DNA of 9,206 nt from Deltaproteobacteria bacterium. Lineage in GTDB: Bacteria; SAR324; NAC60-12. Below the pieces are notes generated by a model, which had not been told where the DNA came from, did not search any database, and saw only the letters and a program-made list of their open reading frames with translations. The stretch is from positions 3,312-12,517 of the forward strand of contig PANO01000086.1 in NCBI GenBank assembly GCA_002707655.1. Direction: 5' to 3'. The position numbers were made by a program, and so were the translations under genes. Of the stretch, positions 1-6,635 are shown one piece after another; position 1 is the first letter of the stretch, and the number at the start of each line of letters is the position of its first letter.

Positions 1-2
1 CC

Positions 3-1265
3 TTTCAGGGAGAGGATGCGTTGCGCTGGCTTGCGCAGCAGCAGCAGCAGCGCAAGCTCTACTGGTCGGACCGCACCCAGCGGCGTCAGATCGCCGGGCT
101 GGGCGAGGCGTGGGCACTGGAGGCCTGGCAGCCGGATTGCTGTGTCGCCATGTTCCGGGAACTGCGGACGTTGTTGGATTCCGTCCATCCGGCGGTGCGC
201 TGCTTTGGCGGGATGCGCTTCGATGCCAAGGCTCGCACCGCGCCGGAATGGCAAGACTGGCCGAGCGCCCGCTTCGTGATTCCCCAAATTGCCGTGGAGA
301 CCGAAGGCGGCGAGGCGACTCTGGTGGTGAACATCCTGCGCGGAACCGTTTCAGAAGAGCAATCGGCGCTGCTCGCCATTCGTCAACAACTCCTTGCCCT
401 GCGTTTTGAGGAATGTAAAACCCTCGTCGGGATTCCCGGAGTGGAGCGGCGTGTGGACCATCCGGACCAGCAAGGTTGGTGTGCCCAAGTTGCCTACGGG
501 TTGGCAGCCATCCGGCAAGGAACACTTCAGAAAATCGTACTCGCCCGCTCGGCGGAATTCACGCTTGAGCAGTCGGTTGACCCCATTCATCTACTGTTGC
601 ACCTCCGGAAGCAAGCGCCCCAGGCGTTTCATTTCTGCTTCCAGCTTGCAGCGAATCACGCCTTTCTCGGCATCACACCGGAACGGCTTTACTGCCGGGA
701 GCAGCAGCGCATCGAAAGCGAGGCACTGGCCGGAACACGGACGCGGGGGTTGACGATGGAGGAAGACGTCCAACTCGCACGGGAGTTACAGGAAAGCCAC
801 AAGGAGCAGCGCGAACACGAGATGGTACTGGAGTATCTCGAAGCAATGCTGCCGGAATTTTGTCTGCACAGCGAGCGGCTTTCACATTTGGAGCCACTGG
901 CCCTGCGGCACGTCCAGCACCTGCGCAGCCGTATTCGCGGAACCCTACGTCCGGGGGTTTCTGACGCTGAGCTGCTGCCTGCGTTCCACCCGACTCCGGC
1001 GATTTCCGGAACCCCAAACGAGGTGGCACTGGCCTATATCCGCGAGCTAGAATCCTTCGACCGGGGGTGGTACGCCGGACCCGTGGGCTGGATGAGCCGT
1101 GATGCCGCCGAGTTTGCCGTTGGTCTGCGCGCCGGGTTGCTGACCGAGCAAACCTTGCGGGTGTACACCGGTGCAGGAATTGTGGAAGGTTCGATTCCCG
1201 AAGATGAGTGGGACGAGGTGGAATCGAAGATGCGTACTTGGCTCTCGCTACTCAAACAAGCGTGA
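3..1265 (+). CDS. menF: Isochorismate synthase MenF, 5' end missing
   Basis: Converts chorismate to isochorismate, the entry step of menaquinone synthesis; cytosolic and Mg-dependent. The frame is open to the left edge, with 420 visible residues. The first visible residues (FQGEDALRWLA, then KLYW) align by recollection with a segment about 25-35 residues into E. coli MenF, so the true start lies upstream. A TTG at 21 behind GGGAGAGG is a possible but unlikely start. The chorismate-binding fold is complete. Counting from the codon at 3, there is the KIVLAR motif with the general-base Lys at 177, PERL near 226, SEALAGT with the acid Glu at 240, KEQREHEMV near 267, HPTPAISGTP near 329, and the C-terminal GAGIVEGS and EWDEVESK with metal-binding glutamates. 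The KIVLAR lysine and lack of a glutamine amidotransferase partner favour isochorismate synthase over anthranilate or aminodeoxychorismate synthase. The stop overlaps the menD start, and every downstream gene belongs to the same pathway. Confidence 0.95.
   Translation, partial: FQGEDALRWLAQQQQQRKLYWSDRTQRRQIAGLGEAWALEAWQPDCCVAMFRELRTLLDSVHPAVRCFGGMRFDAKARTAPEWQDWPSARFVIPQIAVETEGGEATLVVNILRGTVSEEQSALLAIRQQLLALRFEECKTLVGIPGVERRVDHPDQQGWCAQVAYGLAAIRQGTLQKIVLARSAEFTLEQSVDPIHLLLHLRKQAPQAFHFCFQLAANHAFLGITPERLYCREQQRIESEALAGTRTRGLTMEEDVQLARELQESHKEQREHEMVLEYLEAMLPEFCLHSERLSHLEPLALRHVQHLRSRIRGTLRPGVSDAELLPAFHPTPAISGTPNEVALAYIRELESFDRGWYAGPVGWMSRDAAEFAVGLRAGLLTEQTLRVYTGAGIVEGSIPEDEWDEVESKMRTWLSLLKQA
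36..50 (+). repeat. (CAG)5 trinucleotide run in menF
   Basis: Five consecutive CAG codons encode a short polyglutamine in the N-terminal part of MenF, just before the conserved KLYW segment. It is in frame, so copy-number change would alter glutamine number without breaking the gene. It is probably a harmless low-complexity patch at a spot where MenF proteins vary in sequence. Confidence 0.6.
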
Positions 1266-3031
1266 TCCCGCCCAGCGCAATTTGGAACCCTCGCTGGGGA
1301 GAGTGGCTGGTCGAGGAACTGGTCCGCAACGGCTGCACCACCTTCTGCATTTCTCCCGGATCGCGCTCCACACCCCTGACCCTCGCTGCTGCCCGCCATC
1401 CCCAAGCCGAATGCCGCAGCGGAATTGACGAACGCGGCTCTGCCTACTTTGCGCTCGGACACGCCCGTGCCACCGGACGGCCAGCCGTGTTCATCTGCAC
1501 CTCCGGAACTGCGGTGGCCAACGCACTTTCAGCAGTGATCGAGGCTTCCGTTGAACACTTGCCCCTGCTGGTTCTTTCTGCCGACCGCCCTCCGGAACTC
1601 CAGGACACTGGAGCTAACCAGACCATTGACCAAACCAAGCTGTTCGGCTCGCACGTTCGTTGGTTTTTCGATCCGGGCTGTCCGGGGCCGGAATTTTCAC
1701 CGGAGAGCCTGCTTTCGATGGTCGATCAGGCGGTTCACCGCACCCGACATCCTGTGCCGGGACCGGTGCATCTCAACCTGCCCTTCCGCGAACCGTTTTT
1801 TCCAGCAGATGGACTTCCGGAAAAAAAGCAGCCCTCCGTTGAACCTGCGCCTCCAGAAGCATGGCAGCGTGAAGTACAACCATGGGTGCGCCACACCAAG
1901 CCCTGTCGAGTTCCGGATGATTCTGTCTGCACCGAACTGCGCCAGAACCTCCCCAAACGGGGTATCCTCAGCGTGGGGCGGATTCCTCCGGATGCTCGCC
2001 TGCCAGTTCAGGAGTTGGCGCAACGCTTAGGCTGGCCGATTTTTGCAGACACCACTTCCGGGCTGCGGCTTGGTCCCTGCGAAAACCGCATCACGCATTT
2101 CGATCAGCTTCTGCTCGACGGACTTCCATCTGCATCTTGGCAAGCGGACGCAATTTGGCACCTCGGATTTCCTCCGACCTCTAAGCGCTGGCTGAGTTAT
2201 TGGGAACAAACTCCAGCCCCGCAGATGGTGTGGATCGCCAATCACTCGGAACGCCACGATCCGGTGCAGCGCTTCCGGTTGCGGATCGAAGCGGATTCGA
2301 GTTTGTTTTGCAAAACTCTGATCTCGGCACTCCCCATGCCAAGCACGGATTCCAATTGGCTCCAGCAGTGGCAGAACGCAGATGTGCAAGTGGCAAAACG
2401 AATGGAGACTCATTTCGGAGTGAACGACGCAGAGCCGATTACCAGTGAACTGCACCTTGCCCATTGGCTCACGCGGCAGATCGCTCCGGAACACGCACTC
2501 TTTCTCGGCAACAGCCTGCCCGTGCGGATGGTGGATTTCTACGGAAGTGGCTCTGGTCCAGAGGTTCCCGTGGTGGCCAACCGAGGTGCTAGCGGGATTG
2601 ACGGTTTGGTCTCGTCCGCACTCGGTTACGCCCAAGGAGCGCAGCAGCCCGTGACGCTGCTGATTGGCGACCTCTCACTGCTGCACGATCTCAACAGCCT
2701 CTCCGGACTGGCTCAAGCTGATCCTCCGGTGATTGTGCTGCTCATCAACAATCACGGTGGCGGCATTTTCTCGTTTCTACCTGTTGCCCAGCAGGAGGAT
2801 GTCTTTGAACGCTGCTTCGGAACTCCGCACGAGCTTGATTTTCGTCACGCCGCCAAGCTCTTCGGACTGGACTACGAAGCCCCGGATTCTCTACAATCGT
2901 TAAGTCGGGCCTACAAGTCTGCTGTTGCCCGCAAACGCTCTGCCCTGATCGAGGTTGTGACCGACCGCAAGGCCAACGTCCAGGAACAGCAACACTGGCA
3001 AGAACGACTTCGCAGCACCTTTACTCACTAG
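1262..3031 (+). CDS. menD: 2-succinyl-5-enolpyruvyl-6-hydroxy-3-cyclohexene-1-carboxylate synthase MenD
   Basis: A ThDP- and Mg-dependent enzyme that decarboxylates 2-oxoglutarate and adds the succinyl semialdehyde unit to isochorismate, giving SEPHCHC. With the GTG at 1262 it has 589 residues, slightly longer than the usual 550-580. In the N-terminal Pyr domain, [10 protein letters not shown] (31-40) precedes IDERG with the ThDP-activating Glu at 57, then TSGTAVAN (80-87) and SADRPPEL (106-113). In the C-terminal PP domain, [11 protein letters not shown] (415-425) and [10 protein letters not shown] (439-448) precede the ThDP motif, which runs from [10 protein letters not shown] (469-478) to NNHGGGIF (496-503). 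The start was chosen because this GTG shares bases with the menF stop (GTGA) and places the first conserved block (WNPRW) eight residues in, as expected for the family. GTG 1208 and TTG 1238 in the same frame would add unconserved residues. No Shine-Dalgarno is visible, so translation is probably coupled to menF. Confidence 0.95.
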   Translation: MIPPSAIWNPRWGEWLVEELVRNGCTTFCISPGSRSTPLTLAAARHPQAECRSGIDERGSAYFALGHARATGRPAVFICTSGTAVANALSAVIEASVEHLPLLVLSADRPPELQDTGANQTIDQTKLFGSHVRWFFDPGCPGPEFSPESLLSMVDQAVHRTRHPVPGPVHLNLPFREPFFPADGLPEKKQPSVEPAPPEAWQREVQPWVRHTKPCRVPDDSVCTELRQNLPKRGILSVGRIPPDARLPVQELAQRLGWPIFADTTSGLRLGPCENRITHFDQLLLDGLPSASWQADAIWHLGFPPTSKRWLSYWEQTPAPQMVWIANHSERHDPVQRFRLRIEADSSLFCKTLISALPMPSTDSNWLQQWQNADVQVAKRMETHFGVNDAEPITSELHLAHWLTRQIAPEHALFLGNSLPVRMVDFYGSGSGPEVPVVANRGASGIDGLVSSALGYAQGAQQPVTLLIGDLSLLHDLNSLSGLAQADPPVIVLLINNHGGGIFSFLPVAQQEDVFERCFGTPHELDFRHAAKLFGLDYEAPDSLQSLSRAYKSAVARKRSALIEVVTDRKANVQEQQHWQERLRSTFTH

Positions 3032-3039
3032 AAAACATC

Positions 3040-3867
3040 ATGCTCGAAAACTACTGGGCCTCCGCCGGAGATTACACTGACATCCTCTACGACAAGTCCG
3101 CTGAGGGCGTCGCCAAAATCACTATTAACCGTCCGGAGGTGCGCAACGCCTTTCGACCCCTGACAGTGCGGGAAATGATCCACGCCCTCAACGAAGCGCG
3201 TGAAGACACAAACACGGGAGCGATCATCCTCACGGGTGCTGGAGAGCAGGCGTTCTGCTCCGGAGGAGACCAGCGCGTCCGGGGGGATTCGGGCTACAAA
3301 GACGGCGACACCGGGCACCTGCGTCTCAATGTCCTCGACTTCCAGCGGCAGATTCGGAACTGCCCCAAGCCTGTGGTGGCGATGGTGGCGGGATATGCGA
3401 TTGGCGGCGGGCATGTTCTGCATGTGCTCTGCGATCTCACGATTGCCGCAGACAATGCGATTTTCGGGCAGACCGGACCCAAGGTCGGTTCCTTTGACGG
3501 CGGCTACGGTTCCAGCTACCTCGCCCGCATCGTTGGTCAGAAGAAGGCGCGGGAAATCTGGTTCCTCTGTCGGCAGTACAACGCCCAGCAGGCCTTGGAG
3601 ATGGGGCTGGTTAACACCGTTGTCCCCTTAGCACAACTGGAGGAAGAAACCGTGAGCTGGTGCCGCGAAATGCTCCAGCACTCGCCCATCGCCCTGCGTT
3701 GCCTCAAGGCGGCGCTGAACGCCGATTGCGATGGACAGGCCGGGCTGCAAGAACTCGCGGGTTCTGCGACCATGCTCTTCTACATGACCGAGGAGGGGCA
3801 GGAGGGCCGCAACGCCTACCTCGAAAAACGACCTCCGGATTTCTCCAAGTTCACTCGCAACCCCTGA
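3040..3867 (+). CDS. menB: 1,4-dihydroxy-2-naphthoyl-CoA synthase MenB (type I, bicarbonate-dependent)
   Basis: A crotonase-fold enzyme that cyclises OSB-CoA to DHNA-CoA by a Dieckmann-type condensation. It has 275 residues, a normal length, and closely resembles E. coli MenB (from memory 285 residues), especially in the second half. Visible features are [10 protein letters not shown] (74-83), the oxyanion-hole segment [12 protein letters not shown] (117-128), [14 protein letters not shown] (142-155) and [15 protein letters not shown] (245-259), with Tyr248 matching the catalytic C-terminal Tyr. Gly146 in QTGPKVG marks the type I class, which uses bound bicarbonate as catalytic base. Type II enzymes such as the mycobacterial one carry Asp here. 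The ATG lies 8 bases after the menD stop with no convincing Shine-Dalgarno. In E. coli menB follows menH, whereas here it directly follows menD. Confidence 0.97.
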   Translation: MLENYWASAGDYTDILYDKSAEGVAKITINRPEVRNAFRPLTVREMIHALNEAREDTNTGAIILTGAGEQAFCSGGDQRVRGDSGYKDGDTGHLRLNVLDFQRQIRNCPKPVVAMVAGYAIGGGHVLHVLCDLTIAADNAIFGQTGPKVGSFDGGYGSSYLARIVGQKKAREIWFLCRQYNAQQALEMGLVNTVVPLAQLEEETVSWCREMLQHSPIALRCLKAALNADCDGQAGLQELAGSATMLFYMTEEGQEGRNAYLEKRPPDFSKFTRNP

Positions 3868-3878
3868 ACAGTAAAGCT

Positions 3879-3883
3879 GGTGA
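3879..3883 (+). promoter_or_regulatory. Shine-Dalgarno-like GGTGA before the hydrolase gene
   Basis: GGTGA abuts the ATG at 3884 with no spacing but lies six bases before the ATG at 3890. That spacing favours 3890 as the start. The match to the anti-Shine-Dalgarno sequence is imperfect, so this is weak evidence. Confidence 0.4.
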
Positions 3884-3889
3884 ATGCAG

Positions 3890-4720
3890 ATGCGGAGGCT
3901 GTGGTCATTTGCGTGGATTCTTCTGCTTCCGATCGGATACGTTCTCATGTTGGCACTCCTACAGCACAAGCTCATCTACCACCCCCGCCCGTATGATTCC
4001 TACGAATACGCCCAGCTTGTCGGCTCCGAATTCGAGGAAATTCGCTACCGCACCTCCGAGGGCGAGCAGGTCGCTTTCTACCGACCTCCGACTGCTGGGG
4101 CCAAAACCCCGGAATTCCTCTGGGTGTTCTTTAGTGGCAACGCCTCGCTTGCACTCAACTGGGCGTGGCTGATCCAGCAGGCGGAAGCACCGGGGGTTGG
4201 ATTTTTGCTCATTGATTATCCGGGATACGGACAATGCGAAGGCACGGCCTCGCCGAAAACCATCCTCGAATCGGCTGAACAGGGTTTGCAGGAAACGTGG
4301 GCGCTGCTCGGAGTTTCAGGGAATACGGGCACTCCTGCCTTGGGCGTGTTCGGCCATTCACTGGGTGCTGCGACAGGCTTGCAGTTTGCCGTGCGGCATC
4401 CGCTGCGCAAGGTGGTGTTGATTGCGCCGTTCACCAGCATGGAGGACATGGCCGCACTGGTGGTGGGACGCTGGGGGACTCCGTTTCTGCGTCACAACTT
4501 TGACAACCGGGCACGGTTGCAGGAACTGCTCAAACGCGATCCTGCTCCGGAAATCCACCTCTTCCACGGAACGGCAGATGAAACCGTTCCGGTGAGCATG
4601 GGTCGGGAACTGGCCGGGTTCGATTTGCAAAAAATCAGCTACTCGGAACTCCCCAAAAGTAACCACAACTCCATCCTCGACGATGCGCATTCTGCAATCC
4701 TGACCGCCCTCAAACCATGA
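3890..4720 (+). CDS. Membrane-anchored alpha/beta hydrolase (serine hydrolase)
   Basis: A predicted serine hydrolase, 276 residues from ATG 3890; ATG 3884 would add two residues. A basic start (MRRLW) leads into one hydrophobic segment at about residues 5-26, then QHKLIYHPRPYD, an arrangement typical of Bem46/ABHD13-like membrane-tethered hydrolases. There is no lipobox or clear signal-peptidase site, so it reads as an anchor. The catalytic core is complete: GHSLG with nucleophile Ser157, HGTADETVP with Asp230, and SNHNSIL with His259. SGN (about 82-84) probably supplies the oxyanion hole. It does not look like canonical MenH, which is soluble and lacks the anchor and LIYHP block, nor like the hot-dog DHNA-CoA thioesterases. 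It sits between menB and menA, and its stop overlaps the menA start. By position it could be a stand-in for the thioesterase step or for MenH, or it could be unrelated. The substrate is unknown. Confidence 0.88.
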   Translation: MRRLWSFAWILLLPIGYVLMLALLQHKLIYHPRPYDSYEYAQLVGSEFEEIRYRTSEGEQVAFYRPPTAGAKTPEFLWVFFSGNASLALNWAWLIQQAEAPGVGFLLIDYPGYGQCEGTASPKTILESAEQGLQETWALLGVSGNTGTPALGVFGHSLGAATGLQFAVRHPLRKVVLIAPFTSMEDMAALVVGRWGTPFLRHNFDNRARLQELLKRDPAPEIHLFHGTADETVPVSMGRELAGFDLQKISYSELPKSNHNSILDDAHSAILTALKP

Positions 4721-5604
4721 TTCCAGAAACGCTAAAAATCTGGTGGCTGGCCTTGCGCCCTCAAACACTTGGCGCAGCAGTTGCGCCGGTGTCGGTGGGA
4801 ACCGCAATGGCTTTCGCCGATGGCAAGGGGCACGCCCTCGCCGCACTCGCGGCCTTGCTGGGTGCCTTGCTGATCCAAATCGGAACCAATTTTGCGAATG
4901 ACTATTTCGACTTTGTGAAAGGAGCAGACACAGAAGAACGGCTCGGACCCGTCCGGGCCACTCAAGCGGGCTTGGTGACTCCAGAGGCGATGCGTCACGC
5001 CTTTGGGCTGACCTTCGGCCTCGCGTTTCTGCTGGGCCTCTATCTCGTGACTCGTGGAGGCTGGCCAATTGTGGTCATCGGTCTCTGCTCGATTGCAGCA
5101 GGCATCGCCTACACGGGTGGCCCTTACCCACTGGCCTATCACGGATTGGGAGATGTGTTCGTGCTGGTTTTCTTTGGTCCTGTGGCGGTGGGTGGAACCT
5201 ACTACGTGCAGGCGCAGGACATTCACAGCACCGTGCTGCTGGCAGGTTTGGGGCCGGGCTTGATTGCGACCGCCCTGCTTGCCGTCAACAATCTCCGGGA
5301 TGCTGATACCGATGAGCAGTCCAACAAGCGCACCCTTGCGGTGCGTTTCGGAAAGGATTTCGCCCGCCACGAGTATGTCCTAGCGGTTGGGGTGGCCCTG
5401 ATGCTGCCGGTGCTGTTGGTGCTGGAATCCGGAAGCCATTGGGGGGCGTTGCTTGCGTTGCTGTCGCTGGGAGTCGGGCGTTTGCCGATTCAGCAAATTC
5501 TGCGCGGCACCGAAGGTATTGAACTCAATCAAACCCTTGCGCTCACTGGAAAGTTCCTGTTGCTCTACAGCCTCCTCCTTGCCCTTGGCTGGCTGCTCGG
5601 CTAA
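4717..5604 (+). CDS. menA: 1,4-dihydroxy-2-naphthoate polyprenyltransferase MenA
   Basis: An integral-membrane UbiA-superfamily prenyltransferase that attaches the polyprenyl chain to DHNA with loss of CO2, giving demethylmenaquinone. It has 295 residues, the normal length. The first Asp-rich motif is NDYFDFVKGAD (61-71), followed by the MenA-typical GPVRATQAG (77-85). The second is NNLRDADTD (191-199), followed by NKRTLAVRFG (203-212). Both match E. coli MenA closely and distinguish it from UbiA and chlorophyll synthases. Hydrophobic helices fall at about 15-33, 40-60, 95-112, 117-133, 144-164, 172-190, 220-236, 243-254 and 276-294. The ATG overlaps the hydrolase stop as ATGA, and no Shine-Dalgarno is visible, so coupled translation is likely. 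Its last base is shared with the menC start. Confidence 0.96.
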   Translation: MIPETLKIWWLALRPQTLGAAVAPVSVGTAMAFADGKGHALAALAALLGALLIQIGTNFANDYFDFVKGADTEERLGPVRATQAGLVTPEAMRHAFGLTFGLAFLLGLYLVTRGGWPIVVIGLCSIAAGIAYTGGPYPLAYHGLGDVFVLVFFGPVAVGGTYYVQAQDIHSTVLLAGLGPGLIATALLAVNNLRDADTDEQSNKRTLAVRFGKDFARHEYVLAVGVALMLPVLLVLESGSHWGALLALLSLGVGRLPIQQILRGTEGIELNQTLALTGKFLLLYSLLLALGWLLG

Positions 5605-6635
5605 TGGTCTCGCAGCTCCACTGGCGCGTTTATCGCTACCGCCTGCCACTGACCGAACCCCTGCGGATGCTTGGGCACAGCTTGCATGAGCGTGTGGGTC
5701 TTTTGCTCCAGCTCGAAGACGAAACTGGCAAGCAAGCGGAGGGTGAAATTGCACCGCTTCTGGGGGTGCATTCCGAAACACTGGAGGACTGCCTGAAGCA
5801 ACTCCACGATGGGTTTGCCGAGTTCAAGTGGCCGCAGCTTGCGTCAGCGGTGCGTTTTGGGTTGGAGATGGCACAATGGAGTCTGCGGGAGCAGCAGGGG
5901 CAAACTACGCCTGCAGGTCCGCTGGAAAAACTTGCTCCGCTGCCCGTCAATGGGTTGCTGGTGGGAAGCGTTGGTGCGTTGGCTGAGGAATGCGAACGCC
6001 TCCGGAGTACAGGGTTTCAGGCCGTCAAGCTCAAGGTCGGACGAGAGTCTGTTGCAATCGATGTGGAGCGGATTCAAACTGTCCGGGAAATGCTGGGACC
6101 GGAGGTGGAACTGCGGCTGGACGCAAATCGGGCGTGGACGCTGGAGCAGGCGCAAGACTTTGCAGGGCAAATCCAAACCACCGAAATCGCCTACTGCGAA
6201 GAACCATTGCAGCGTCCGGAAGACATGCCAAAACTGCATGAAAGCACAGGTCTGCCGCTTGCGCTGGACGAATCCTTGTGGACGAATCCGGAACCCTCCA
6301 CCCTGCCGCTACAAGGTGTTCAGGCCGTGATTCTCAAGCCGGGGGTGCTGGGCGGCTGGCGGGCCACCTCGCGCTGGGTGCGCTGGGCAAGGAAGCAGCG
6401 CCTTCGTGTGGTGTTCACGAGTTGCTTTGAATCCGGGCTGGGGTTGGCGTGGATTGCCCGCATGGCCACTGCCTTGTCCCGCACTCCAACTCCATGCGGA
6501 CTGGACACCGGAAAGTGGCTCGCACAGGATTTGGTGGACCCGTCGCCAAAAGTTGCGGGAGGATTTCTGTATTTTCCAGAGACTTCTCGGTTATGCGAGG
6601 AAAGCTTGGAACTGGTCGGGGAAGGAAGCGGGTGA
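5604..6635 (+). CDS. menC: o-Succinylbenzoate synthase MenC
   Basis: An enolase-superfamily enzyme that dehydrates SHCHC to o-succinylbenzoate. It has 343 residues, slightly above the E. coli length of about 320. The N-terminal capping domain (about 1-110) is followed by the barrel with all expected catalytic residues: VKLKVG with Lys142 and Lys144, DANRAW with Asp173, CEEPL with Glu199, LALDES with Asp222, and ILKPG with Lys245. Asp173, Glu199 and Asp222 bind Mg; Lys144 and Lys245 are the acid/base pair. The family overlaps in sequence with N-succinylamino acid racemases, but the operon settles the assignment. The start codon shares one base with the menA stop (TAATG), with no Shine-Dalgarno. 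The last ~20 residues look unconserved and contain the ribosome-binding sequence for menE. Confidence 0.95.
   Translation: MVSQLHWRVYRYRLPLTEPLRMLGHSLHERVGLLLQLEDETGKQAEGEIAPLLGVHSETLEDCLKQLHDGFAEFKWPQLASAVRFGLEMAQWSLREQQGQTTPAGPLEKLAPLPVNGLLVGSVGALAEECERLRSTGFQAVKLKVGRESVAIDVERIQTVREMLGPEVELRLDANRAWTLEQAQDFAGQIQTTEIAYCEEPLQRPEDMPKLHESTGLPLALDESLWTNPEPSTLPLQGVQAVILKPGVLGGWRATSRWVRWARKQRLRVVFTSCFESGLGLAWIARMATALSRTPTPCGLDTGKWLAQDLVDPSPKVAGGFLYFPETSRLCEESLELVGEGSG
6618..6628 (+). promoter_or_regulatory. Shine-Dalgarno region for menE
   Basis: The purine run GGGGAAGGAAG lies inside the end of menC and ends three bases before the GTG at 6632. It supports that GTG as the menE start over any of the upstream in-frame codons back to 6449, which would overlap menC by about 190 bases. 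It is the strongest ribosome-binding sequence among the internal junctions. Confidence 0.6.

Noticed and set aside
16..279. 87-codon frame starting at the ATG behind GGGAGAGG near the left edge
   Set aside because: It is out of frame with menF over well-matched MenF sequence, and its translation is Ser/Arg/Gly-rich; the purine run is probably just MenF codons.
1208..1261. Earlier menD starts at GTG 1208 or TTG 1238
   Set aside because: They add unconserved residues and overlap menF further, whereas GTG 1262 forms a GTGA junction like the one at menC/menE.
2027..2635. 202-codon open frame on the - strand inside menD
   Set aside because: It lies antisense to conserved MenD sequence and has no recognisable features.
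3890..4720. Calling the hydrolase menH outright
   Set aside because: It has an N-terminal membrane segment followed by a LIYHP block typical of Bem46/ABHD13-like proteins, which MenH lacks, so position alone does not justify the symbol.
4358..5068. 236-codon open frame on the - strand spanning the hydrolase end and menA start
   Set aside because: It is antisense to two convincingly identified genes, its translation is Arg/Pro/Ser-rich low-complexity sequence without recognisable motifs, and long antisense frames are common in GC-rich coding DNA.
4732..5370. 212-codon open frame on the - strand inside menA
   Set aside because: It lies opposite the MenA membrane helices and Asp motifs, and its translation looks like a compositional shadow.
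6449..6631. Longer menE starting upstream inside menC
   Set aside because: The extra 61 residues are a frame shadow of conserved menC sequence; the GTG at 6632 has a purine-rich ribosome-binding sequence, overlaps the menC stop and puts the start where MenE proteins begin.
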